Source: Streptomyces sp. CA-210063
GTDB taxonomy: Bacteria; Actinomycetota; Actinomycetes; Streptomycetales; Streptomycetaceae
Length of the DNA stretch: 64,000 nucleotides
NCBI RefSeq assembly: GCF_024612015.1
Contig: NZ_CP102512.1
Coordinates: 9,486,001 to 9,550,000 of the forward strand
Reading direction: 5' to 3'
Shown here in pieces: positions 57,171-64,000 of the stretch (its first letter is position 1; every line of letters starts with the position of its first letter). The position numbers and the translations under genes were made by a program. The notes under the pieces were generated by a model. It searched no databases. It was not told where the DNA came from and saw nothing but the letters and a program-made list of their open reading frames with translations.

Positions 57171-58513
57171 CCCGCATCCCAGTTCATGTCCGGCTCGGGC
57201 TCCGTACGGGCATTCGGCCTGGCGTGGCGTCCGTGGTGCGGGCGAGCGGGCGGAACCGGGGCGGCGGACCGTTCGGCGTCGCGCTGGAGTTCGGCTTCGG
57301 TGAGCACCGGGAAATGGGCGATGAGCCACCAGCCGCCGTCGTCGGCGGGGCCCGCCGTCAGGGAGCCGCCGACCGCCTCCGCCCGCTCGCGCAGACCGAT
57401 CAGACCGTAGCCGCCGTGGCCTCCCGTGGGACGGGAGCCCCGACGCTCGGGCCCGTCGTTGTACACGTCGACCCGGAGCAGATCCTCGCGGGTGCGGTGG
57501 ACGCGCACCGTCGCCTGGGTGCCCGGCGCGTGCCGCCGTACGTTGGTCAGCGCCTCCTGCACCACGCGATGGACCGCGGAGCCCACCTCGGGCAGCAGAG
57601 TGCTTCTCCGGGCCGCACCGGTGACCTCCAGCTGGGCGGTGGATCCGTCACCCTGGCCGCTGAACGACGAGACCAGTTTGGTGAGTTCGGCGTACGGCTC
57701 CTCCGGGCGCTCGATGGTGGTCTGCTCGCCCTCCTCGCGCAGTACCCGGATCAGGCGGCGCATGGAGTCCATGGTCCGCTGCCCGGCTTCGGCGATGTTG
57801 CTCAGGATGGGGCCGACCTGGTGGGGCGAGCTCTCGTGGATCACACCGGCGGCGTGTGCCTGCGCGATGATGCCCGTCACATGGTGGGCGACGAAGTCGT
57901 GCAGTTCCCGGGCGAGTTGGATCCGCTCGGCGAGCCGTACTGCGGCGATCGTACGGCTGCGCCGGGCGTCCAGGGTGCGCAGGTAGCAGCCCGCTCCGAC
58001 GGCCCCGCCCACGGCGAACGTCAGCAGGAACGGGTAGGTCAGGGTGATTCCGGTGCCCCCGGTGCGCAGGGGTTCGTCGATGATGCTGGCCCCCATCGCG
58101 GCGGCCAGTGCGAGGGTGATGCCGGGCCGGGTGACGTTGCGGCAGGTGCGGGCGAGCAGGACCAGCATGCACGCCGTCTCCAGCAGCCCCCATTCGGGCA
58201 GGGCCGCCCCCATCAGCAGGGTGACCAGCGTCACCGTCGTCGAGACGGCCGCGCAGACTCCCGCCCGCCACTCGGTGCTCAGCCGCGGTTCCGGCACGAG
58301 CACCAGCGCCAGGGCGAGCGGGCCGGTCACGAGGGGCAGCCAGTCGACGGGGCCGCGCTGCTGTGACCCGATGATCCCTATGTCGAGCAGCCACAGCACA
58401 CCCAGAGCCGGGTAGAGGGCGCGGTGGTTCAGCCGCCGCGCGGGTAACCGAGAGGGGCCGTGGTGCGGCTGGGTCGCTCGTGCCGAAAGTGCCGCGAGTG
58501 ACGAAGTTGTCAT
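57167..58513 (-). CDS. NarL-type histidine kinase next to the peptide cluster
   Basis: 448 residues. About six membrane helices (residues 30-190), HisKA_3 with LARELHDFVAHHVTGIIAQA, HATPase with VVQEALTNVRRHAP and GGYGLIGLRERAE. The C-terminal 40 residues are Pro/Arg/His-rich. ATG 58513 (MTTSSLAAL) is chosen; it has no clear SD, and a GTG at 58549 is the alternative. Encoded 99 bp behind its response regulator. Probably controls the peptide and oxidoreductase units. Confidence 0.9.
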   Translation of the reverse strand: MTTSSLAALSARATQPHHGPSRLPARRLNHRALYPALGVLWLLDIGIIGSQQRGPVDWLPLVTGPLALALVLVPEPRLSTEWRAGVCAAVSTTVTLVTLLMGAALPEWGLLETACMLVLLARTCRNVTRPGITLALAAAMGASIIDEPLRTGGTGITLTYPFLLTFAVGGAVGAGCYLRTLDARRSRTIAAVRLAERIQLARELHDFVAHHVTGIIAQAHAAGVIHESSPHQVGPILSNIAEAGQRTMDSMRRLIRVLREEGEQTTIERPEEPYAELTKLVSSFSGQGDGSTAQLEVTGAARRSTLLPEVGSAVHRVVQEALTNVRRHAPGTQATVRVHRTREDLLRVDVYNDGPERRGSRPTGGHGGYGLIGLRERAEAVGGSLTAGPADDGGWWLIAHFPVLTEAELQRDAERSAAPVPPARPHHGRHARPNARTEPEPDMNWDAG

Positions 58514-58612
58514 ACAACCGGAGGTTAGGCATGCCCGTGCCTGTCTCACAGGTGGTGGATCGATCTGTGGGGAGGGACACAGATCGACGACAGGACCTTC
58601 ACGGAACCACCG

Positions 58613-59314
58613 TCAGTGTGCCGTCCGGACCGTCCCGTTGGCCCAGGCCCACGCGGCCACCTCGACGCGGTTGCGCACGCCGAGCTTGTGGTGGATATGG
58701 CCCAGGTGCGTCTTCACGGTGGACAGGGACAGGCACAGCTCGTCGCTGATCTCCTGGTTGGTGCGGCCCACCGCGACCAGCCGGGCGACGTCCAACTCCC
58801 GGGCGCTGAGCGACGATTCGGGCACACCGGTGCCGTTCGCCGGCGCCGCCGCCCGTTCCTCCAGCCGCTTCAGCAGCCGGACCGTCACGGCGGGCGAGAC
58901 CAGCGCGTCACCGCGCGCCGCCGCCCGCACCGCCTCGACCAGCAACGCGGGCGTGGCGTCCTTCAGCAGGAAACCGCAAGCGCCGTTGCGCAGCGCCACA
59001 TCGAGGTAGTCGTCCTGGTCGAAGCTGGTGACCACCACGACCTGGGTCGGGTACATCGCCCCGGGGCCGGACAGCAGCCGGGTCACCTCCAGCCCGTCCA
59101 GCTTCGGCATACGGACGTCCACCAGGCACACATCCGGCCGCAACGCGCGCGCCAGCTCCACGCACGCGAGCCCGTCGGCGGCCTCTCCGACCACCTCGAT
59201 GCCCTCCTGGGCGTCGAGGATGAGGCGGAATCCGGCCCGGATCAGATCCTGATCGTCGGCGATCACTACGCGCGTGGGGGTGCTGCTCACGCGGCCGAGC
59301 ATGCCACGGATCAC
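58613..59314 (-). CDS. NarL/LuxR-type response regulator
   Basis: 233 residues in the longest frame. Receiver: VVIADDQ acidic pair, phospho-Asp in VCLVDVRMPKLDG, VVTSFD, LLKDATP. LuxR HTH: LSARELDVARLVAVGRTNQE, STVKTHLGHIHHKLGV. Starts at ATG 59302 or GTG 59290 (VSSTPTRVV) are as likely as 59314; none has a convincing SD. Cognate of the kinase that follows it on the minus strand. Confidence 0.92.
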   Translation of the reverse strand: MIRGMLGRVSSTPTRVVIADDQDLIRAGFRLILDAQEGIEVVGEAADGLACVELARALRPDVCLVDVRMPKLDGLEVTRLLSGPGAMYPTQVVVVTSFDQDDYLDVALRNGACGFLLKDATPALLVEAVRAAARGDALVSPAVTVRLLKRLEERAAAPANGTGVPESSLSARELDVARLVAVGRTNQEISDELCLSLSTVKTHLGHIHHKLGVRNRVEVAAWAWANGTVRTAH

Positions 59315-59556
59315 GTGGCCGCTCCGGCAGTCCGCGGAAAGCCGGCGGTCCGAATGGCTGTAAGGACCGAGCGGTTGGCGCGTTCCTGACGGCCGATCCT
59401 CGTCAGGGCGGAAGGACCGAGGTCGATCGGCCGATGGCTACCACCGGGTATCGGTCGAACGGTCGATGGCCGGGACCCGGGTGTCACGGAAGAGTCACAG
59501 CGCACCAGGCGGACGATCTCGTGGGTCCTCGACCCCCTTCGAACAAGGCAGGCACC

Positions 59557-59886
59557 ATGACAGTGGACACCTCTGGCCGACTCAGCACCCGGGAACTGGA
59601 GATCCTTCTTCTGGCGGCCCACGGTATGTCGGACGCGGACATGTCCCAGGAGCTGTCGATCTCGCCCCGCACGGTGGCTTCCCATATGCGCAGCATCCGG
59701 GAGAAGTTGTGTGCGAAGAACCGCACGCATCTCATCGCGATAGCACTGCGCCTGGGAATCCTCGCGCTGCGGACGGACCGGACCGACCGCATGGGCGGTT
59801 CGAGGTGGCCGGACCGGCTGGACCGGCTGGATGAAACGTTCCGCTTGACGGGGCTGAGCGGCGGTCGGGCGCAGCCTGTCGCCTGA
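59557..59886 (+). CDS. Orphan LuxR-type DNA-binding protein
   Basis: 109 residues: only the LuxR HTH (about 8-70: LSTRELEILLLAAHGMSDAD, ISPRTVASHMRSIREKLCAK) and a short Arg/Asp-rich tail (DRTDRMGGSRWPDRLDRLDE). No receiver domain. ATG 59557 with AAGGCAGG upstream. Divergent from the two-component genes, probably an auxiliary regulator of the same cluster. Confidence 0.85.
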   Translation: MTVDTSGRLSTRELEILLLAAHGMSDADMSQELSISPRTVASHMRSIREKLCAKNRTHLIAIALRLGILALRTDRTDRMGGSRWPDRLDRLDETFRLTGLSGGRAQPVA

Positions 59887-59973
59887 GCCGCCCTTGCCAC
59901 GGCACCCCGGCGTCGGACGGCGCACCGCTGAGGTGGAACCGACCCGGTGCCGGGCGCTCGCCGTCCTCGCCGC

Positions 59974-60771
59974 TCAGCGCCAGTCGGGTGTGCCCGAGGC
60001 CGGCGGCAGACGGGATTCGATCGTCGCTCGTACCTCCCGCATCACCGAGATGATGTGGGCCTCGTGTTCCCCGGTCAGCCGGGCCACCGGGACCGAGCAG
60101 CTGATGGCGTCGGTGGCCGGGGTGTCGTACCGCAGGGCGAAGCCGAAGCCGGCGATGCCGGTGACCGTCTCCTCGCGGTCGATGGAGTAGCCGCGCTCGC
60201 GCACCCGGGCCAGGTCGGCGAGCAGCGCGGTCCGGCTGGTGTGCGTGTTCTCCGTGAGGGCGGTCAACGACTCGTCGGTGAACGGCAGTTCGTCGTCGGG
60301 GCGCTCGGCGAGCAGTGCCTTGCCGAGGGCGCCGGCATGGGCCGGGACGCGGCGGCCGACCCTGCTGATGGTGCGCAGGTACTCGTGGGACTCGCGGGTG
60401 GCCAGGTAGACGACGTCCGGGCCGTCGAGCCGTGCCAGGTGGATCGTCTCGCCGAGCGCGTCCGACGCCTCGTCGAGGTACGGCCGTACCGCGCGGATAC
60501 GCCGGTCGCCGTCGAGATAGCTGGTGCCGGTGAGCAGGGCGCGGATCCCGATGCCGTAGAGGGAGCCGGTGGCGTCGGTGCGGACCCAGCCGCAGTCGAC
60601 GAGGGTCTGGAGCAGCTGGTACATGCTGCTGCGCGGCACATCCAGGTCCTCCGCGAGTTCGTCCAGGCGCGAGGGCCGCTCGCCCCGCGCGGCGAGCAGT
60701 TCCAGCAGCGCGACGGTCCGCGCCGCCGACTTCACGCCACGGACACCTCTCCCCTCCGACATGGCGCTCAT
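59974..60771 (-). CDS. IclR-family regulator of glucarate genes
   Basis: 265 residues. N-terminal winged HTH (LLAARGERPSRLDELAEDLD, SSMYQLLQTLVDCGWV), IclR effector domain (GETIHLARLDGPDVVYLATR, VPAHAGALGKALLAE, RVRERGYSIDREETVTGIAG). ATG 60771; ATG 60762 is possible. Divergent from gntP/gudD. Expected to repress them in the absence of the sugar acid. Confidence 0.9.
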   Translation of the reverse strand: MSAMSEGRGVRGVKSAARTVALLELLAARGERPSRLDELAEDLDVPRSSMYQLLQTLVDCGWVRTDATGSLYGIGIRALLTGTSYLDGDRRIRAVRPYLDEASDALGETIHLARLDGPDVVYLATRESHEYLRTISRVGRRVPAHAGALGKALLAERPDDELPFTDESLTALTENTHTSRTALLADLARVRERGYSIDREETVTGIAGFGFALRYDTPATDAISCSVPVARLTGEHEAHIISVMREVRATIESRLPPASGTPDWR

Positions 60772-60805
60772 CGTAAGTCCGCGGCAATCCATGCCGGTTC
60801 ACCCA

Positions 60806-60865
60806 TTGACCGTCTCCGTTCACACCCTTAACGTCCATCTGCATACGTGGACAGCATCTGCATAC
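60806..60865 (+). promoter_or_regulatory. gntP-gudD promoter with downstream direct-repeat operator
   Basis: TTGACC (60806-60811), 17-bp spacer, TAACGT (60829-60834). Directly behind it CATCTGCATAC occurs twice (60836-60846 and 60855-60865, 19 bp apart). Binding there would block transcription initiation; the IclR protein encoded divergently is the natural candidate. Confidence 0.65.
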
Positions 60866-60918
60866 AGGGATGGATCTCACCAGCTCGCCGCCCCGCACCG
60901 GTTCAAAGGAGAACTGTC

Positions 60919-62256
60919 ATGCCCCTGCTCGTGGTGGGGATCAGTGTGCTGATCCTGCTGCTGCTCATGACCAGGCTGAGGCTGAACGGCTTCGCGGCCC
61001 TTCTGCTCGTGGCGGTCGGCGTCGCACTGGTCCGGGGAATCCCGGTGGCGACCATCCCCGACGTGCTCTCCGAGGGCATCGGGGGCCAGATCGGCGACAC
61101 CATGCTCACCATCGGACTCGGTGCCATGGTCGGGCGGGTGATGGGGGACTCCGGTGCCGCGCAGCGGATAGCCGGAAAGCTCCTCGACGCGTTCGGCCCC
61201 CGCTGGGTCCAGGTGGCCATGGTGGTCACGTCCATGTTGATCGGCGTGACCATGTTCTACGAGGTCGCCTTCATCATCATCGTGCCCATCGCGTTCACCC
61301 TGGTCAGGGTCACCGGGGCGAAGCTGCTGTGGGTCGGTCTGCCGATGTCCATCGCGCTGTCCACCATGCACAGCTTCCTGCCGCCGCACCCCGGCCCCAC
61401 CGCCGTCGCCGCGACCTTCCACGCCTCCGTCGGGCTGACGCTGTTCTACGGCCTGTTCATCGCCGTTCCCGCCGGTGCGCTCATCGCCCTGACCTGGCCC
61501 CGGCTTCCCTTCGTCAGGGCGCTGGACCCGGCCATCCCCAAGGGCCTGGTCACCGAGCGCGAGTTCACCGACGAGGAGATGCCCGGCCTCGGCTGGTCGC
61601 TGTTCGTGGCGCTCTTCCCCGTGGTGCTGATCGTGGCCGCCGCCGTGACCGACATGGCCACCTCCACCGAGAGCCCGCTCCTGAACTCCGTCGCCTTCCT
61701 CGGCTCGGCACCGATCGCGCTGCTGCTCACCCTGTGCCTGGCGATCTGGGCGTTCGGACCGCGGATCGGCCGGAGCCTGGAGGAGGTCGGCGCCTCCTGC
61801 ACCTCGGCGGCGAAGGCGATGGCGATGATCCTCCTGGTGATCGGCGCGGGCGGGGCCTTCAAGAACGTCCTCGTCGAAGGCGGGATCTCCGACTACATCA
61901 AGGACGCCACGGACAGTTGGTCCATCTCGCCGATCGTCCTGGCCTGGCTCGTCGCCGTCATCCTCCGTATCGCGCTCGGCTCGGCGACGGTCGCCGTCGT
62001 CACGGCCTCCGGCGTGGTGCTGCCGCTGCTGGCGGGCAGCGGGGTCCACCCGGAGATGATGGTGCTCGCCGTCGCCTGCGGTTCCATCGCCTGCTCCCAT
62101 GTCAACGACCCCGGATTCTGGCTGTTCAAGGAGTACTTCAACCTCTCCGTCATCGAAGCGATCAAGGTCCGTACCAGCTATACGACCGTGCTCGCGATCC
62201 TCGGCCTGGGCGGTGTCCTGGCGGCCGAGTGGGCCCTCGACGTCCTCAGCCTGTAA
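60919..62256 (+). CDS. GntP-family sugar-acid:proton symporter
   Basis: 445 residues, about 12-14 membrane helices. Family motifs: LTIGLGAMVGRVMGDSGAAQ, TMHSFLPPHPGPTAVAATFH, LRIALGSATVAVVTASGVVL, ACGSIACSHVNDPGFWLFKE. ATG 60919 with AAAGGAGA upstream (ideal SD). Imports gluconate-type acids; next to gudD the substrate is probably D-glucarate or galactarate. Confidence 0.92.
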   Translation: MPLLVVGISVLILLLLMTRLRLNGFAALLLVAVGVALVRGIPVATIPDVLSEGIGGQIGDTMLTIGLGAMVGRVMGDSGAAQRIAGKLLDAFGPRWVQVAMVVTSMLIGVTMFYEVAFIIIVPIAFTLVRVTGAKLLWVGLPMSIALSTMHSFLPPHPGPTAVAATFHASVGLTLFYGLFIAVPAGALIALTWPRLPFVRALDPAIPKGLVTEREFTDEEMPGLGWSLFVALFPVVLIVAAAVTDMATSTESPLLNSVAFLGSAPIALLLTLCLAIWAFGPRIGRSLEEVGASCTSAAKAMAMILLVIGAGGAFKNVLVEGGISDYIKDATDSWSISPIVLAWLVAVILRIALGSATVAVVTASGVVLPLLAGSGVHPEMMVLAVACGSIACSHVNDPGFWLFKEYFNLSVIEAIKVRTSYTTVLAILGLGGVLAAEWALDVLSL

Positions 62257-62292
62257 CCCGACTCATCCATGACACAAGGGACTTGGACCAGC

Positions 62293-63624
62293 ATGAGCAG
62301 TCAGCCGACCGTCACCGAGTACGCCGTCTACCCTGTCGCCGGCCGCGACTGCATGGAGCTGAACCTCTCCGGCGCCCACGGCCCGTACTTCACCCGCAAC
62401 GTCGTCGTCCTCAAGGACTCCGAGGGCCGTACGGGACTGGGGGAGGTGCCCGGCGGCGAGAAGATCACGCAGACGCTCCGCGACGCCGGACCCCTCGTCC
62501 TCGGGGCGAAGGTGGGCGACTACAAGCGCGTCCTCCGCGAGATCGGCGACCGTTTCGCCGACCGCGACGCCGGCGGCCGGGGCGCCCAGACCTTCGACCT
62601 GCGGACCACCGTCCATACCGTCACCGCCGTCGAGTCGGCGCTGCTCGACCTCCTCGGCCAGCACCTCGACGTGCCCGTGGCGGCGCTCTTGGGCGACGGG
62701 CAACAGCGGGATTCCGTACGGGTGTTGGGCTACCTCTTCTACGTCGGCGACCCCGACCGGACCGATCTGGAGTACGTCCGCGAACCCGACGTGGACGCGG
62801 AGTGGCACCGGATCCGACACGAGGAGGCCCTGACCCCGGAGGCGATCGTCCGCCAGGCCGAGGCGGTCTACGACCTCTACGGCTTCCGGGACTTCAAGCT
62901 CAAGGGAGGCGTCCTGGAAGGCGCGGAGGAGGTCAAGGCCGTACGGGCGCTGAAGACCCGCTTCCCCGAGGCCCGCATCACCCTCGACCCGAACGGCGCC
63001 TGGTCGCTGCGCGAGGCGATCGAGCTGTGCCGGCCCCTGGTCGGCACGCTCGCCTACGCCGAGGACCCCTGCGGAGCCGAGGGCGGCTACTCGGGACGGG
63101 AGATCCTCGCCGAGTTCCGCCGCGCCACCGGCCTGCCCACCGCGACCAACATGATCGCCACCGACTGGCGTCAGATGGCCCACGCCCTGACCCTCCAGTC
63201 GGTCTCCATCCCGCTGGCCGACCCGCACTTCTGGACCATGCAGGGTTCCGTGCGTGTGGCGCAGCTGTGCAACGCGATGGGGCTGACCTGGGGCTGCCAC
63301 TCCAACAACCACTTCGACATCTCCCTGGCCATGGTGACCCACTGCGGCGCCGCGGCCCCGGGCGAGTACAACGCCCTGGACACGCACTGGATCTGGCAGG
63401 AAGGGCTGGAACGGCTCACCGTCGACCCACCGCGCATCGTGGGCGGTGAGATCGCCGTCCCTGACGCCCCGGGCCTCGGCGTCCAGCTCGACATGGACCG
63501 CCTCCTCGCCGCCCATGACCTCTACCGGGAGAAGGCGTTGGGGGCGCGCGACGATGCCGTCACCATGCAATTCCTGATCCCCGACTGGGAGTTCGACAGC
63601 AAGCGCCCCTGCCTGGTGCGGTAG
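62293..63624 (+). CDS. gudD: Glucarate dehydratase
   Basis: 443 residues, enolase superfamily, near the 446-residue norm. Key parts: FKLKGGVL (Lys pair of the KxK catalytic motif), [15 protein letters not shown] and ATNMIATDW (metal ligands Asp/Glu/Asn) and [15 protein letters not shown] (catalytic His). Dehydrates D-glucarate (and L-idarate) to 5-keto-4-deoxyglucarate in the cytosol. ATG 62293 preferred; ATG 62269 would add eight residues and lacks an SD. 36 bp behind the symporter, same operon. Confidence 0.92.
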   Translation: MSSQPTVTEYAVYPVAGRDCMELNLSGAHGPYFTRNVVVLKDSEGRTGLGEVPGGEKITQTLRDAGPLVLGAKVGDYKRVLREIGDRFADRDAGGRGAQTFDLRTTVHTVTAVESALLDLLGQHLDVPVAALLGDGQQRDSVRVLGYLFYVGDPDRTDLEYVREPDVDAEWHRIRHEEALTPEAIVRQAEAVYDLYGFRDFKLKGGVLEGAEEVKAVRALKTRFPEARITLDPNGAWSLREAIELCRPLVGTLAYAEDPCGAEGGYSGREILAEFRRATGLPTATNMIATDWRQMAHALTLQSVSIPLADPHFWTMQGSVRVAQLCNAMGLTWGCHSNNHFDISLAMVTHCGAAAPGEYNALDTHWIWQEGLERLTVDPPRIVGGEIAVPDAPGLGVQLDMDRLLAAHDLYREKALGARDDAVTMQFLIPDWEFDSKRPCLVR

Positions 63625-63740
63625 GCCCCCGGATCACCTGGATCCGCGCCTGGCGGGGTGACCGTACGAACTCCGTACCCGTGGTGGCATAGTGGGGCCG
63701 CGGACAGCGACTTGTCGGGCGGTCGATCGGAGAGCGGCGG

Positions 63741-64000
63741 ATGCCGAGTGGGCTCATCGCGCTGGCACTCGGCGGGTTCGGCATCGGTCTGACGGAGTTC
63801 CTGATCGCCGGGCTGCTTCCCCAGGTGGCGACCAGTTTCGCCGTGTCCGAGGCGGCGGCGGGATGGCTGATCTCCGGATACGCCCTGAGTGTCGCGATCG
63901 GCGCGATCGCGCTGACGGCGGCGACGGCGCGGCTGCCGCGCAAGGGCGTCCTGGTCGGCCTGGTGGCGTTGTTCGTCATCGGCAACCTGTTGTCGGCGGT
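63741..64000 (+). CDS. MFS transporter, 3' end outside window
   Basis: ATG 63741 with GGAGAGCGG upstream. The first 86 residues give membrane helices LIALALGGFGIGLTEFLIAG and LISGYALSVAIGAIALTAAT, then the loop ARLPRKG, the pattern of AraJ-like MFS efflux proteins (drug:H+ antiporter family). Runs off the window at 64000. Separated from gudD by 116 bp with its own SD, so perhaps independent. Confidence 0.85.
   Translation, partial: MPSGLIALALGGFGIGLTEFLIAGLLPQVATSFAVSEAAAGWLISGYALSVAIGAIALTAATARLPRKGVLVGLVALFVIGNLLSA

Noticed and set aside
60870..63449. An 859-codon plus-strand open frame over gntP and gudD
   Set aside because: Arg/Pro-rich out-of-frame reading; both true genes have clear family motifs and SDs.

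Overview
The window reads as a Streptomyces chromosome. GC is very high, gene starts are often GTG, and coding frames are extended with G/C in third positions. It carries a SARP/AfsR-type regulator, an actinobacterial mce operon, several LuxR-type two-component systems, sugar ABC transporters that lack their own ATPase, and a rare TTA codon in one response regulator. No rRNA, intact tRNA, CRISPR array or intact insertion sequence was seen.

Layout. (1) 1-13.5 kb: a lytic transglycosylase (cut by the window edge), an ECF-type sigma factor with a membrane-anchored Pro-rich tail, and a complete, tightly overlapped mce lipid-import operon: ATPase, two YrbE permeases, six Mce proteins and two Mce-associated proteins. 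(2) 13.7-17 kb: a small hypothetical protein, a divergent SDR/MerR pair with a clear MerR-type operator, a decayed IS701-like transposase and a DUF4232 lipoprotein. (3) 17.5-23 kb: a module of small secreted protein, promoter, histidine kinase and response regulator, repeated up to three times in different states of decay, ending at an IS256-like remnant and a 3' fragment of tRNA-Met(CAT) that looks like an old attachment site. (4) 23-27.5 kb: a lipoprotein and a 993-residue AfsR-like regulator. (5) 28-35.6 kb: a fructan (levan/inulin/sucrose) utilisation locus with a LacI regulator, an intracellular GH32 enzyme, two permeases, a Tat-type binding protein and a secreted GH32 enzyme. (6) 35.7-47.8 kb: a scrap region with fragments of chromate transporter, YraQ-type permease/TIGR03943, IS5, SDR, SARP, acyl-CoA ligase, ketosynthase and sigma-factor genes. 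A few intact genes sit among them (DinB, CPBP protease, lipoprotein, a peptidoglycan-binding membrane protein), and one LuxR gene is broken at a C-tract. (7) 48-59.9 kb: an AraC regulator, then a minus-strand gene set with the architecture of a secreted-peptide (RiPP or Sdp-like) system, followed by a two-component system and an orphan LuxR protein. (8) 60-64 kb: a glucarate catabolic unit (IclR, GntP transporter, glucarate dehydratase) and the start of an MFS transporter.

The most interesting region is 49.3-57 kb. A 95-residue Ala/Asn/Gly-rich, cysteine-free peptide gene has its own leader. It is followed by a strong hairpin and then a translationally coupled operon: an HTTM-domain protein fused to an alpha/beta hydrolase, a one-TM partner protein, a 41-residue TM protein, a TMD-NBD ABC exporter, a 63-residue TM protein and a SAM methyltransferase. 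A separately terminated FAD oxidoreductase lies upstream, and a histidine kinase/LuxR pair beyond it. The pairing of an HTTM protein with a small membrane partner resembles Bacillus SdpA/SdpB toxin maturation, but the peptide and the hydrolase fusion do not match a system I recognise. Assigning it as a peptide-maturation and export system is inference.
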